A stretch of DNA of 64,000 nucleotides from Astragalus membranaceus (lineage: Eukaryota; Streptophyta; Magnoliopsida; Fabales; Fabaceae): the NCBI GenBank assembly GCA_039519185.1, contig CM076849.1:104736077-104800076 (forward strand), read 5' to 3'. Below are positions 44,161 through 54,979 of the stretch, one piece after another (positions within the stretch are counted from its first letter, which is position 1; each line of letters opens with the position of its first letter). Made by a program: the position numbers and the translations under genes. Below the pieces are notes generated by a model, which had not been told where the DNA came from, ran no database searches, and saw nothing but the letters and a program-made list of their open reading frames with translations.

Positions 44161-44830
44161 ACTCACATTCTTTGCTTTTTGATGATGGAAAAACAATGGA
44201 TTTGTAAGATGTTATGTAAATAACTCACCCTGAATATGTGTCGGTGTGTGCAATACTGGTGGATTCTTCTCCCCCTCGGACGTCAACATCAAAAAGAAGA
44301 CAAGACCAAAACATATTAGTAGTAACATGTAATTTTGATAGCACACAGATGTAGGCTGTAAAACAGTACAATAGCAACATAGACAAGTGCAGGATATTAA
44401 GCATACTTAAATATGCACTCACATTAAAGAGAATGATGTAAAAGTAGAAGAGGTTCAAATTTTAGTTAACAAATGAGGCTCGTAAACACTAAATTCATGG
44501 ATTAAACATGGTTTATGATAAGGAATCATGCGGATAACACACAAATAAGCGCAAAAGGAAAAAAATTATTGTAAAATTATGGGCTGAGCAGAAAATCCAA
44601 ATTGCTCAGTGAAAATTCTTGTAAAAAGATATTTTTGTGGCTTTTAATGCGAAAACATAAATAGTCAAATATCCACAAACAAATCCATGCAATAATATTC
44701 CAGAAAAAAATACATAGGAAGAACTTACTCTAGGAAGAAATATAGGCAACATGTACCATAGGATGAAACACAATACTCTAATGAGTGCACTGATGTTGTT
44801 GTTAGCTTTAGTAATAATCAAAATAAAATG
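44161..44830 (-). other. Copia B region between pol and its 3' LTR
   Basis: AT-rich, no ORF recognised on either strand. Confidence 0.4.
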
Positions 44831-45310
44831 CTATTCAAGGGCGGACACATCCAAAATGCCCAGTTCTCTTTGGGCGTTGAAAAAGGGTTCAAATGCGAGC
44901 GGCTTTGTGATAATATCAGCAAGCTGATGTTTTGTGTCAACGTGCTCCAAAATGACTTCGCCTTTTTCAGGGTGATCTTGAAGAAAGTGATGACTCAGTG
45001 TTTTTGGTTCTAGAGTGTAGTATGGGTTTTTAGTGAGGTTAATGGCACTAGTGTTGTCACTTTTAATCGGAATTTGTTGTTGTTTTATATCAAAATCTAG
45101 AAGTTGTTGCTTCAGCCACAAAACCTTAGCGCCAGAACTCTTGGTTGCGACATATTCAGCCTCAGCTGTTGACAAGGCCACAAAAACCCACTTCTTACTA
45201 TGCCAAGAGACTAAGGAGTTGGAAAATATATGACAAGTACCACTAGTACTCTTCTTATCCGTTTTGCAACGGGAAAATTTAGAATCAGAATATCCTATAC
45301 TAGGCGACAT
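44831..45310 (-). pseudogene. Copia B RNase H
   Basis: 159 codons with YSDSKFSRCKTDKKSTSGTC, HSKKWVFVALSTAEAEYVAT, IKSDNTSAINLTKNPYYTLE and the C-terminus VDTKHQLADIITKPLAFEPF. The Asp and Glu catalytic residues are present. A likely one-base shift is seen at SHHF, where the family usually has a KHIDIRHHF-type phrase. It is a SIRE-like Copia by recall of these motifs. Confidence 0.88.
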
Positions 45311-45396
45311 TCACCGCCCTTAGGGTACCACAAGTCATACTGAGACGTCCCATGAAGGCATCTCACTATGCATTTAAGAGATTTTAAGTGGGACTC

Positions 45397-45966
45397 TTAA
45401 GGTGATGATTGGTAACGCGCACACACACATACGCTAAACATATTATCCAGCCTTGACCCTGTAAGATAGAGTAAGGAACCGATCGTACCTCGGTATTGTG
45501 TAACATCTACATCTTTACATTTATGGTCTTTATCTAGATTTCCATTTTTTGCCATAATGGTGTCGATGGTTTTTGCTTCAGTCATCCCGAAATGCTTTAG
45601 CAGCTCCTAACAATACTTTGTTTGACTGACAAAGGTACCATGTGTTGTTTGCTTGATCTGAAGTCCTAAGAAGAAGTTGAGCTCACCCATCATGCTCATT
45701 TCAAATTCTCCCTGCATTATTTTGGAAAATTCTTTGGATAGGGACTCATTGGTAGAAACGAATATTATATCATCCACATAAATCTGAACCAAAAGAAGGT
45801 GTTTTCCCTTCTGTTTGATATATAGTTGTGTCGAATTTGTCTCTTAAATATCCTTGATTTATAAAAAATTTACTAAGATGCTCATACCAAGCTCTAGGAG
45901 CTTGTTTGAGGTCATACAACTCTCTTTTGAGTTTGTACACGTGATCAGGATATTCAACTTGCACTT
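45397..45966 (-). pseudogene. Copia B reverse transcriptase, C-terminal half
   Basis: Pieces in broken frames: VEYPDHVYKLKRELYDLKQA with PRAWYEHLSKFFINQGY, then the catalytic box MVQIYVDDIIFVSTNES, GELNFFLGLQIKQTTHGTF and TQYRGTIGSLLYLTGSR. Homology stops abruptly at about 45966. The N-terminal half resumes beyond 48806, so the domain was split by an insertion with loss of about 25 codons. Confidence 0.88.
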
Positions 45967-46090
45967 ATGCCTCAGGTGCAATGTTCGATTCCCACGGAAG
46001 GCAAAAATTCTACAAGGGGGGTAGAGAAGACCCTGATGTAATAGTGTTGGGGTGGTGGACCCAGGCTGTTACAATCTCAACAGGTAATCG
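45967..46090 (+). repeat. Possible tRNA-derived SINE fragment
   Basis: GCCTCAGGTGCAATGTTCGATTCCCACGG contains a good Pol III B box (GTTCGATTCCC). No complete A box precedes it because RT sequence begins there, so at best it is a truncated SINE. Confidence 0.35.
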
Positions 46091-46839
46091 TACAAAACCC
46101 CTTTGTTTTTACTTTGATTTCTTCCATATTTTGTAACCCTAGACTTACAGACTCTCTCTGTGTTTCTTTCTTGTGTATGTGCACGATTGTTGTGTTCCTT
46201 TTGTTCGTAACCCTAAACGAAGGCCTACGAAGGTAAGAAATCACTTCTCTCAATGATTTCTTTGAATTGTTTATGTTTTGGACCCTAAGACTCTTAGGTT
46301 TTCTGTTTGTACAGTGAATGTGATGATTTCGAAAACCCTAACTTGGTTTTCTTGTTTACAGATTCTGGACAACAGAGAAGTTTGCTTAGAGTCTTGAAAT
46401 GAAGGTAAATCTTTCACCCTTGTGAATTGTTGCGTTCGTTTTCCTTCTCTTTACTGCATATACTCACTGTTGCCTTGGTTATTCTGGACAACAGGTATAG
46501 TCACTGTTGCCTTGTTAATGTTTCTATGAAAAGTTATATCTACTTTGATTGTTCATTAATGTTCTTTTTCTCTCTATAGTTTCAATTGGTAACTTGTCTT
46601 ATGTTTTCATTGTAAGCAACTTTATCATTTCTTACTTGATGGTTGATACTGAAAGAAGAATGTTATTGAAATGGCTTTAGTTTATAGACTAATTATATGG
46701 CTTGTATTATTTTTGTCAAAATTTGTAGGGCAATAGCAAATTTGTATTATTCTAGTCTTGTCTTTGGTGATATTGCCACCCTACAAGAACTATAAGTGTT
46801 GAGAAAATTATGATGTTACATTGATTGGCATTTGATATG

Positions 46840-46977
46840 CAGATCATTCAACAAATGTAGATAATGTTTTTTCTCGCATAATCGAAACCACGAGGCATCT
46901 TGCTGCTGCAGCATCATTTACTTCAATTATGTTTGCCCCTCAAGGAGAATTATCCTTCAGTGAAACATTATCCAGAT
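46840..46977 (+). pseudogene. Captured exon of unknown origin
   Basis: The frame reads DNVFSRIIETTRHLAAAASF, TSIMFAPQGELSFSETLSR and then a stop. The composition looks coding and it lies in line with the other cargo, but I do not recognise the protein. Upstream, 46120-46410 resembles a plant 5' leader with small introns (AAG/GTAAGA, TTTACAG and AAG/GTAAAT). Confidence 0.45.
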
Positions 46978-47344
46978 AGAAACAACTTGATCTATAACTA
47001 GTATTTTAAGTTTGGAACTAACTTTCTCAACTCTTGTTTGGTTTATCAGTTCCTAATGGTCTACTTAGATTTAGAAATTGTTGCAGAATATATATTTATA
47101 TCCTTGTTCTTTCTTTTTACAGAAATATTTCCTTTACCTATAGGAGACAGATTCGTATCCTGTTGCAGAATATATATTCATATAAACTTGTCTTTTGACT
47201 TGATTATAAAGCGTCAAGAAGAGTTAACTGTTACTTGATTATATTCCTTTCTAAGAGTTTAGTTTATCAAGAAGAGTTTATGTGCTGAAGTTTGTTAGAT
47301 TTCTTGCTTTTCCAATAAATATCTGCTAAAATGTTCCAAATTGA

Positions 47345-47636
47345 TGCAGTGAAAAGAGTTCTCCTAATGGTTCAGCTCAGGCCACATCCACTGAAGGTGA
47401 CAAGGAAGTTAATATTGAACAAAATAGCTCTTTGTCAGACATGCAGAATCCAGACATCTGGTCAGCTGGTTGTGTACTTGGTGAATTATTGCTTGGCCAG
47501 GTATTTAGCTTCTTTAAATATGTCTGATTCTTGTACCTAAATTCATATGTGCCAAAGCTAATAATGAATTTCTATTCTTGCCAGCCACTCTTTCCTGGTG
47601 AAAGTGGAGTAGACCAACTTGTGGAAATTATATAAG
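47345..47636 (+). pseudogene. Captured exons of a GSK3/SHAGGY-like kinase
   Basis: PDIWSAGCVLGELLLGQ (to 47500, then GTATTT) and PLFPGESGVDQLVEII (from 47585, then GTAAGA) are adjoining exons of the kinase C-lobe, where GSK3-type proteins have DIWSAGCVLAELLLGQPLF. The phrase before PDIW (NGSAQATSTEGDKEVNIEQN) does not fit the kinase and may come from another gene joined in the same exon. Catalytic lobe residues are absent. Confidence 0.85.
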
Positions 47637-47689
47637 GTAAGATATCTTTTAATGCATATAGTTGTTTAAATTGTAAGGTCAAGAAATTT

Positions 47690-47808
47690 TGGTCCAGAAC
47701 TGACTGAGATGCAGGCTCGTGCAGTCTTCCAAGCTGCTGTTTCAGTGAGTAGTCACAGTGTTACAGTTCTTCCAGAGATAATGGTTCCACTTATCGGCAC
47801 ACCTCAGG
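47690..47808 (+). pseudogene. PPDK-like: Captured exon of pyruvate, phosphate dikinase
   Basis: The frame GPELTEMQARAVFQAAVSVS, then HSVTVLPEIMVPLIGTPQ, matches the PEP-binding C-terminal domain of plant PPDK. About 40 residues of a protein of around 950 are present. Confidence 0.87.
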
Positions 47809-47841
47809 AAATGATGCAGCTTAACTTTCTGTCTCTTGCAG

Positions 47842-47998
47842 GAAATGAGTTGAGTGGTGTCTTACCAAGGGAGATTGGAAATTGACTAACTTGGCACATC
47901 TTTACTTGGGATACTTCAATCAATTGACTAACTTGGCACATCTTTACTTGGGATACTTCAATCATTTAGACCTTGCAAATTGTGGCTTGAAAGGTTCA
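47842..47998 (+). pseudogene. Captured fragment of an LRR receptor kinase
   Basis: After CTTGCAG the frame reads GNELSGVLPREIGN, then a stop or shift, LTNLAHLYLGYFNQ and LANCGLKGSF. These are leucine-rich repeats like those of CLV1/BAM-type receptors. The 43-bp stretch with TTGACTAACTTGGCACATCT and TTACTTGGGATACTTCAATC is tandemly duplicated at 47884-47965. Confidence 0.65.
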
Positions 47999-48394
47999 TT
48001 TATATATGCATAATGATATATTTCATCTGCTAACGGATATAGTTTATTCTTATTTGCAGGCTGCTTCTGATGTCCAGGATATATTGATGCAGATGACCAG
48101 TTAGTGGCTATGGATGAGAAGGTTTAGCAAATTACTTGCATAGTTCCCTCTAAGTTTAATTTCAATTTTTAAGAGTTGTTGTATTCTAGAAATTGAATGT
48201 TTAAGAGTTGTTGAAGTGGTGGTTGTTATGTGAATATTTGAGAAATTATATCATATTGAATGAATGGCTTGAAGCTTGTATGAATTGATGTTGTAAGTGA
48301 TGTTTCTGAGGCATGTTTGAAATTAAATGAATTGTATGTTGATTTTGTAAGTGTACTGCTACAAAGACAAAACTGTCAGCTTCCAATTAAAAAA

Positions 48395-48806
48395 TAGACA
48401 TTTAGCATCAGTTGTTTTAAACAACCGATGCTAAATGTCTATTTTTTTAGAAAAAAAATTAGACATTTAGCATCGGTTGTTTTAAATAACCGATGCTAAA
48501 TGTCATTTTCAGGACATTTAGCATCGGTTATTTGAAACAACCGATGCTAGATGTCATTTTTAGGACATTTAGCATCGGTTGCTTCAAACAATCGACGCTA
48601 AATGTCATTTTTAGACATCTGAAATAGTTTTCAATGTGACATTTAGCATCGGTTATCTGAACACCCGATGCTAAATGTGATTTAGCATCGGTTATCTGAA
48701 CACCCGATGCTAAATGTCATACATTTAGCATCAGGCGATTTAGCGTCGGGCGATAACCGACGCTAAATGTCCAATTTAACTGACGCTAAATGTCGTTTTT
48801 CCACTA
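48395..48806. repeat. Subterminal repeat array of the third insertion
   Basis: About a dozen copies of GACATTTAGCATCGGTT alternate with inverted copies, forming hairpins such as GGTTGTTTTAAACAACC, and run to the end CACTAGTG. The motif differs from that of elements 1 and 2, so this is another CACTA family. Confidence 0.9.
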
Positions 48807-50200
48807 GTGAAGTTCATTGAACAAGCACAAGCTAATAAAAGGCGAATAGCCTCAAGGCGGGCGATCAGAGCATACGTATCCTCATTGTCTATGCCCTCCT
48901 TTTAGTGATCGCCTTTACCCACCCGTTGGGCTTTATTCCTTGTTATTACTCTGTTATTATCTAATTTGTTCCTAAAAACCCATTTAGTCCCAATGACTTG
49001 ATGACCCTTAGGTAGTGAAACGAGGCCCACACATAATTTCTAGTAAATTGATAAAAGTCAATGCTCATTAAGCATTGTTTCTTTGGAGTTTTTAGGCTCA
49101 ATTTGCGAGACAAAAGCCAAGTACTAGCAAAAATTACTTATCTACGATCGAGTCGACACGCCTTTGCGAATATCACCCAATATGTTGTCCCGAGAGGGAT
49201 CTTTTGCTATCCTCCAGGTTGGAGGAATTTTATCCCTAGGAGCGGGTTTTTCAGCCTCTATGTCTTCAGTATTTTCCTTGACTTCATCCTTAGCTTCAGC
49301 AGTAGACGACTGGTCAGTTCTGTAATTGTCGTCTCCTAGAATGTCATTCGTACGAATAGAGTCCAGGTGAATCGCGGGTAAAGAATTTATGATCACCATT
49401 TTTTTGTGGAGTCCTAGGGGTAAAGAATTTATGATCAATCCCATTTTTACCGGCCACAAATTTTCAAAGAGGCGGTTGTCAAATTCGCCTCCATGATCAT
49501 ATCGAATTCTAGCAAATTTTTCAATCCTTTTTGTTTTGTATTATCTTCGCAAATTTAATAAAAGACGTCATGTTTCATCCTTGCTAGGCAAGAATAGAGT
49601 CCAGGTGAATCGCGAGTAATCGTCAATGATGACGAGCCCGTAGTAGTTTCAAGCCAAGATTTTTGTCCTAGAGGGACCAAATAAGTCCATATGTAAGCTC
49701 TAGAGGTCGTGTTGTTAAAATCATGTTTTTCGGTTTAAAAGAATCTCTAGTTTTCTCCTCAATTTGGCACACGTTACATAGACGGTCTTTTAAAAAAATT
49801 TAACTTGAGGTTAGTCTACAACTAGATCCTTAAACTCTATTTTGTTTAACAAGTCAAAATTTATATGGGCTGAATGTCTATGCCATAACCAAGAGTTTTC
49901 ACTCTTCTTCACTCTTTCTTATGAGGCATTTAGTTCTAGATGATGATTATCTCCTAAGTCTAGCATATAAATGTTGTCAGTTCTAAATCCCGTAAACACT
50001 TTTTGCTTATCACTTACGTGAGAAATTGTGCATTCAGGGGTTGTAAAAGTGATTGCGTACCCCTCGTCGCACAAATGTCTTATGCTAAGCAAATTATGTG
50101 TAAGACTCTCTACTAAAAGCACATTTGTAATGGTTGTTGTGAAAGGATTTCCCACAACACCTTCTCCTAATATTTTACCTTTGTTGTTATCTTCTTAAGT
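48807..50200 (-). pseudogene. Copia B RT N-terminus, integrase and protease end
   Basis: Next to the insertion the - strand reads LEAIRLLLACACSMNF, the RT segment that should precede the piece at 45966. Further upstream lie a linker (EDIEAEKPAPRDKIPPTWRI), the integrase phrase DHGGEFDNRLFENL near 49480, a damaged zinc region near 49780 (NVCQIEEKTRDSF) and the protease end KGKILGEGVVGNPFTTTITN with LLVESLTHNLLSIRHLCDEG. Frames are broken many times. Gag and the protease active site are gone, and LTR-like sequence follows directly at about 50205. Confidence 0.82.
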
Positions 50201-50204
50201 AACA

Positions 50205-50335
50205 TGTCCCTTTCAATATATTATGCAATGTATAAAAACATTCCTATTTAAGTGTAGGCACAAAATTTGATGAGATATACATTCATTACTCTTTAATCAA
50301 AACACTAGGTAAGAAAATATGCACCCAATTGTTAG
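50205..50335 (-). repeat. Copia B LTR fragment (corresponds to 44020-44158)
   Basis: Shares ATATTATGCAATGTATAAAA, CATTC.TATTTAAGTGTAG and GTAAGAAAATATGCAC with the left LTR. It sits where gag should be. Confidence 0.7.
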
Positions 50336-50879
50336 CCTGCATTTTCGACAAGCTAAAATTAAATGCAGTCAACAAGGTTTGACTTGATAGATTCAAGAAG
50401 AAGGACCACTATTTCGACAACGAGAAGCTGTATACAGGGAGAATCAGCGTAGTTCGTAACTTAGCGAAAAATTGGAAAGCTAAAGCCAACGGTTCAACAG
50501 GAAGGTCCAGATAACAGGTCAAGTCAAAGAGCGCTGTCGAAAGGGACAACAACTGTATGGTCGAAAGATGGAGCAGTTACCTGGTCGAAGTATTTAAGCA
50601 GTTGTCTAGAACTCGTGTTTCCCTAAATCCCTAGAACTCGAAGCTTTAGATACCAGTTTGTTAGCACAGAGGAGCCATTGACAATCACAGAGAGGAAGAG
50701 GAGAATAGAAACTCTGATTTATTTAACGGAATTGATTGTAACAGAATTACAAAGAAGCACTTTATATAGTGCTGGACTTAACACTAAGACAGTTACAAGC
50801 TCACTGCTTGTGTAACTAACAGACTGAAAATAAAATGCAGTACAAGTAAAGGATATATCACCTATGAATTATACTCACT
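50336..50879. repeat. Possible LTR of a further Copia element
   Basis: Starts TGTTAGCCTGCATTTTCGAC, an LTR-like opening. It contains several TCGAC or TCGAA words and, in the second half, AGTTACAAGCTCACTGCTTG. No second copy exists in the window, so this is a tentative call of a solo or truncated LTR. Confidence 0.35.
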
Positions 50880-51080
50880 TACAACACTTCGAAGCTTTCA
50901 CCAAGGCTGAAACTTGATCTGAATTGCGTCTGCCAAAAACCCCAAATATAAGACCTAATTCGAGGAGAAAACCGCAATCGAGTTTTCCTTAGAAATATAA
51001 AGCACTCCCCACAAATTTCTGATCAATCCCTAACAATTGAATGTATCTCTAAACAAGATTTACTTAACACTCAAAGTCTA
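50880..51080 (-). repeat. Copia B LTR fragment (corresponds to 43590-43790)
   Basis: Shares GCTGAA.CTTGATCTGAATT, ACCCCAAATAT and CTAACAATTGAATGTATCTC with the left LTR. The copy is split by the second CACTA element and continues at about 56925. Confidence 0.72.
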
Positions 51081-51230
51081 AGGGTGTCTTTGGGAGGGGG
51101 ATTTGGGAGGGTTTTGGAGGGGGGGAATTTGGGGGGCTTGGTCTATATTTTAATATCTATTTGAGATTTTAAAAAAATAAAAGAATAACATGATAGATAA
51201 TGATAAAACATTGTTAACAACACTTCATTT

Positions 51231-51530
51231 CACTAGTGCAAAATCAGGAAAAGAATTAGACATTTAAAGTCAGGCGCTCAAATGCCTGACTTTATATGTT
51301 GAGGCGGTGGCAAACTTGTAATTAAGAGGCAAAACTCGCGAGTTTTAAAGTCAAGCGAATACACGCCTGACTTCTAAAGTGAAAATAGGAAAAAAATTAG
51401 ACTCTTAAAGTCATGCTATCAGACGCGTGACTACATAAGTAGACACGGTGGCAAACTTGTAATTAAGAGGTAAAATTTTAAAGTCAAGCGAATAACGCCT
51501 GACTTCTAAAGTACTAAAAATATCTTTGCT
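51231..51530 (+). repeat. Left subterminal repeats of CACTA element 2
   Basis: Same sequence and order as 29154-29460, including two copies of GGTGGCAAACTTGTAATTAA and AAAGTCAGGCG words. Confidence 0.9.
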
Positions 51531-52723
51531 CACTCTCACCCTCAAGCGAATTCACGTTCACTCCCTTCACGCTCACCCTTTCCTCTTCCTCACGCTCACT
51601 CCCTCACCGTCACCCTTCCTCACGCTCACTCCCTCACCATCATCCCGTCCTCACGCTCACTCCCTTCACTGTTTCTTCTTTCTCTCTCTGGTTTTCCTTG
51701 CGCCGTTCTTCTCTTCGTCTTCTTCACCTAGCTCTGCTAGGGGTTCACGATCTCAAACTCAGATGCAACGATTAACCTCCACGATGCTGATCATCTCGCT
51801 CTCCCACTATCCGTTTTCCTTGCTCTCAACTCTCTCACCCAACCTTCGCGAACCTACTCAATGCTCTCTTCTTCTCCCTCCCTTTGTCGCCGGTTACCCT
51901 AATTCGTTGGTTCTCTCCTTCGCCAACCTCAACGCAATAAACGCTCTCTTCACTATGCAAAAACAGAGGAATGGCGACACTCAGTTCGCGGCTGTTACGT
52001 ACAACCGTCGTCGCTGATCTTGATGCCCGCTGGCCGAAAAACCCCAAAGAAGAACACTATTATTAGGGTAAGAGTCTTCATCTATTGAATCAAGAACACA
52101 ATGGATATTCTGTGTTTGTTTGATTTGTGGGTTGTTGAGGTTGTGCGATTTGTAGTCAACCCTAACAATGGGTACTTTGTGTTTGTTTGATTTTTGTGCG
52201 ATTTCGTTTAGGATTTAGGATTTGTTTATTATTTGTTTTATGTTTGTTTGGTGTTAGGGTGAATGATTTCGTTTTTAAGTTTATCATACTAATTATATTA
52301 CTAATGCAGCCACTGTGTTTGTAACCTTGGGCGCATCTTGTGTGATTTTCCTTCATCTCAAGGTTATGGAACATAATTTATGCAGTGACAGTTGTAGACA
52401 GTGGAACTAGAGCTTTACAATCTCTGTGGTTGGATCGTGACATGAGCTCCATTAGTCCTTATGTAAGAAAATTTCAAATTTTAAATTTCGCTTTAGAAAG
52501 AATCATTATTTATGGTGCTTATATACAGTTTGTAATTTTTTGTTCCTTGGATTGCTACTTGAAGTTATCTTTGATGTTTTTGTGCTGATGCTTTAATACA
52601 GTTTGTTTTAAATAGCTGTAAGTTTTTTTTTGACAAAAAGTAGCTGTAAGCTTGGTGTTATGACATTCTTGACAGTGATTTTGCTGCTAAATTTTTAATG
52701 GCTTTTTTCATAATGTGCAATAG
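51531..52723 (+). other. Leader and unassigned first exons of CACTA 2 cargo
   Basis: 51530-51690 is CTCAC/CTTC-rich, with several tandem CTCACGCTCACTCCCT words. An open stretch runs to 52015 and a donor-like GGTAAGAG lies at 52069. At 52386-52462 an exon-like block reads VTVVDSGTRALQSLWLDRDM and ends before TATGTAAG. I do not recognise either protein. Confidence 0.4.
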
Positions 52724-53090
52724 GGAAAACATACCGCCTTCGTGTACATAATGTTGGAGTATCAACAAGTCTGAATTTCAGGATTCAGAGCCATAACTTA
52801 CTTCTAGCAGAGTCCGAGGGATCGTATACCGCGCAACATTACTACACTAGCTTAGATATTCATGTTGGACAATCTTATTCTTTTCTGATCACAATGGATC
52901 AGAATGCAAATTCAAATTACTACATTGTAGCAAGTGCAAGGTTTGTGAATGAGTCATGTTGGAAAAGAGTTACTGGAGTTGGTATCTTGCACTATACAAA
53001 TTCTAAGGGGGATGCAAGAGGTCCTTTACCACCAGGTCCAGATCATCAATACGATAAAACTTACTCAATGAACCAAGCAAGATCCATCAG
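52724..53090 (+). pseudogene. SKS-like: Captured exon of a SKU5-similar (SKS) multicopper-oxidase-like gene
   Basis: One exon between AATAG and GTATCTTC, open throughout: GKTYRLRVHNVGVSTSLNFR, NLLLAESEGSYTAQHYYTSL, DIHVGQSYSFLITMDQNANS, YYIVASARFVNESCWKRVTG and ARGPLPPGPDHQYDKTYSMN. This is the second cupredoxin-domain region of SKU5/SKS proteins, which are secreted or GPI-anchored wall proteins that lack most copper ligands. The rest of a protein of about 550-590 residues is absent. Confidence 0.93.
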
Positions 53091-53168
53091 GTATCTTCAT
53101 GCTTCCGTTAGTCCTTTCAACTATATTATATTGTTTCTACTTATTCAGTGGTTAATTGCTACCCGCAG

Positions 53169-53291
53169 GTTGTGGATATCACTAAGGGAAGTAAGGTCAA
53201 ATATGAACTTGACAAAAAGACTGGAATGATTAAGGTTCACTTAGCTCCTGGACCCAATATCAATAACTATGGCGTTTACTGTTATTATTAA
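53169..53291 (+). pseudogene. PPA-like: Captured exon of soluble inorganic pyrophosphatase
   Basis: After ACCCGCAG the frame reads VVDITKGSKVKYELDKKTGM and IKVHLAPGP, then diverges from the enzyme (INNYGVYCYY) and stops. Native proteins continue IKVDRVLYSSVVYPHNYGF, so about 30 residues of a roughly 215-residue enzyme are kept. It lies only 78 bp after the SKS donor. That interval would act as a chimeric intron, but joining the two exons puts the pyrophosphatase out of its own frame. Confidence 0.8.
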
Positions 53292-54647
53292 ACTAGAGCT
53301 AGCCTGAAAAAATGAAACTGTACTTATGGTTTTCATCTCTTTTTCTACTTTAATATCATAAAAAGAAATTTCTCTTTGCTAATAAAAATTAATTACATGA
53401 ACTAGCTTTGCATGGATTTATGTAATTTGAAAAGGTGCAAGTCAATCTTTTTTAATAGTTGAAGTTTTAATGACTACTGAGTAGTGGAATTCTTGTTTTT
53501 GTAGACATTATTTCTCAAAGTAATTTTTTCCATATGGTTCTTTTACAGGAATCCTGTTATGCTTAAAGATGAGCAAAGTGAGGGCTGAGAAACTTTCATC
53601 TGAAATGGGGAAGGTAATGCCTTGCTGTTTCCACAGGGGTATTAGACAACACATAGCCTTTGTGGTTGAACTTATTTATTTTGAAATTGAAGGGCTTGGG
53701 ATCTTCTAACTTGGGTGGCAACTCATGGCTTCTTTTCTCAGGTTGCAGGCTTAACTATGGTCTCTGTACTATGCTTCACATCTAGTTCCTGTGTTGAACT
53801 TTTGACAGACATTCATGTATGTATAAGTTAACTGCATACAATAACTGTTCTTTTTTCCTTGACGACAGAAGGTTCAAGATCTCCTGAACTGACCATCACA
53901 TTATTATTTTATTATTGCAGATGCTGCATCACTGGCATCAACAACGTCTGAATGATGTTTATACTTCTCTTCTGCTGATGATTTTGTATTATTTTGTGGG
54001 TATGTGCTGTTGATATATATATTTATCTCCTCATAGTTCAGTTACAGGAATCTTTTATTCATTTCCTTTTTGCAAGTAATGACAGTAGTTGAAAAAGTTT
54101 TACTTGGCCTGCTGCCTAATACTAAGTTTATGTTTTCCATTCAACTTTAACATTGTATACCACTTGTGATTGCTTTCTAAAATGGTTTCCTCCTAAATTT
54201 TCTCTTATTTTTCTAATTTCTCATGTTTTTTGAAGCTAGAAGATATTCACATAGCAAGATGGAAATGGTATATCTTTGATTCTGGAATCAATGTTTTGTT
54301 TGACTGTTACAGGAGTATAGAAGGAAATCTATTTTCAGAAGGGAGCAGAAGTGGACCATAGAATAGAAGTAATTGGTTTTTAGGAGCATTCACTTTAACA
54401 CCTTACAAATTTCATTATATCAGGAGCATTCACTTTGATTCTATCAATAAGTTATTAATATGACACATGACACAGCAATCTTCAATCTTGTTTTGCTGTT
54501 TATCCCTCATTTCCATAAACTTTGATCATTTTGCTGTTTATCCCTCCATAATTTTCTCCCCTTAAAGCCACTTTTCTTTGTGTTTGAGATAAACAAAACA
54601 ATCCATCCCAATACACTTACTTTCTGAATCTGGTTTTCACTTTCAGC
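53292..54647 (+). other. Unassigned cargo of CACTA 2
   Basis: No ORF of note. Several intron-like T-rich stretches with possible splice sites are present (for example TTTACAG before 53550). The phrase AGGAGCATTCACTTT occurs twice, near 54382 and 54421. Confidence 0.35.
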
Positions 54648-54979
54648 ATGTGGGAATCAGAGAGTGAAGTAGCAGCTGGAAGGGAATATGGTGGTGGAAT
54701 TCTCACCTCAACCAAACCCGGTGTTAAGATTGAAGGTTTTCACCAAAGTGGCAACTCTTGGTATGTTAAATGAACAACAAATGCCTCTTCAGCTTAATCT
54801 TCTATGCTGTGATCTGATACTAGTAGTGACTTGAAAATAAAGATTGAATTGAAACTTCTGATAATATTGTTTTGAACTTTTGATAACATCTCCTCTCTTT
54901 CATATGCAGGTATGTTTCAGCTGATATTCCAAGTGATCTTCTAGTTCAAATTACAGAAGCCAAGTTTCACTTGCACAAG
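54648..54979 (+). pseudogene. NPH3-like: Captured 5' end of an NPH3/BTB-POZ domain gene
   Basis: Begins at the gene's own ATG (MWESESEVAAGREYGGGILT), continues STKPGVKIEGFHQSGNSW and, after an intron from 54761 to 54909, YVSADIPSDLLVQITEAKFH with LHK, then a donor. Both borders are GT-AG. In NPH3 family proteins this is the N-terminus leading into the BTB domain, which recruits Cullin3 ubiquitin ligase at the plasma membrane. The BTB body and the NPH3 domain are missing. Confidence 0.87.

Larger units (their letters stand above)
45967..48806 (+). mobile_element. Gene-fragment-carrying insertion with a CACTA-type right end, inside Copia B RT
   Basis: The right end reads TTTTTCCACTAGTG, the mirror of a CACTA terminus, preceded by a dense array of ATTTAGCATCGGTT and its complement at 48395-48790. 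The interior holds fragments of GSK3-like kinase, PPDK and an LRR receptor kinase on the + strand. I found no matching CACTA terminus on the left, so the left edge is defined only by where the RT homology stops. No target duplication is visible. Confidence 0.72.

Noticed and set aside
45967..48806. Helitron as the carrier of the GSK3/PPDK/LRR fragments
   Set aside because: The right end is CACTAGTG with a CACTA-type subterminal array, not a hairpin followed by CTRR. The lack of a target duplication is better explained by left-end loss.
51526..52017. 163-codon ORF at the start of CACTA 2 cargo as a secreted protein
   Set aside because: Its first third is a translated CTCAC-rich repeat. The rest has no recognisable domain, so it is listed only as leader and unassigned sequence.
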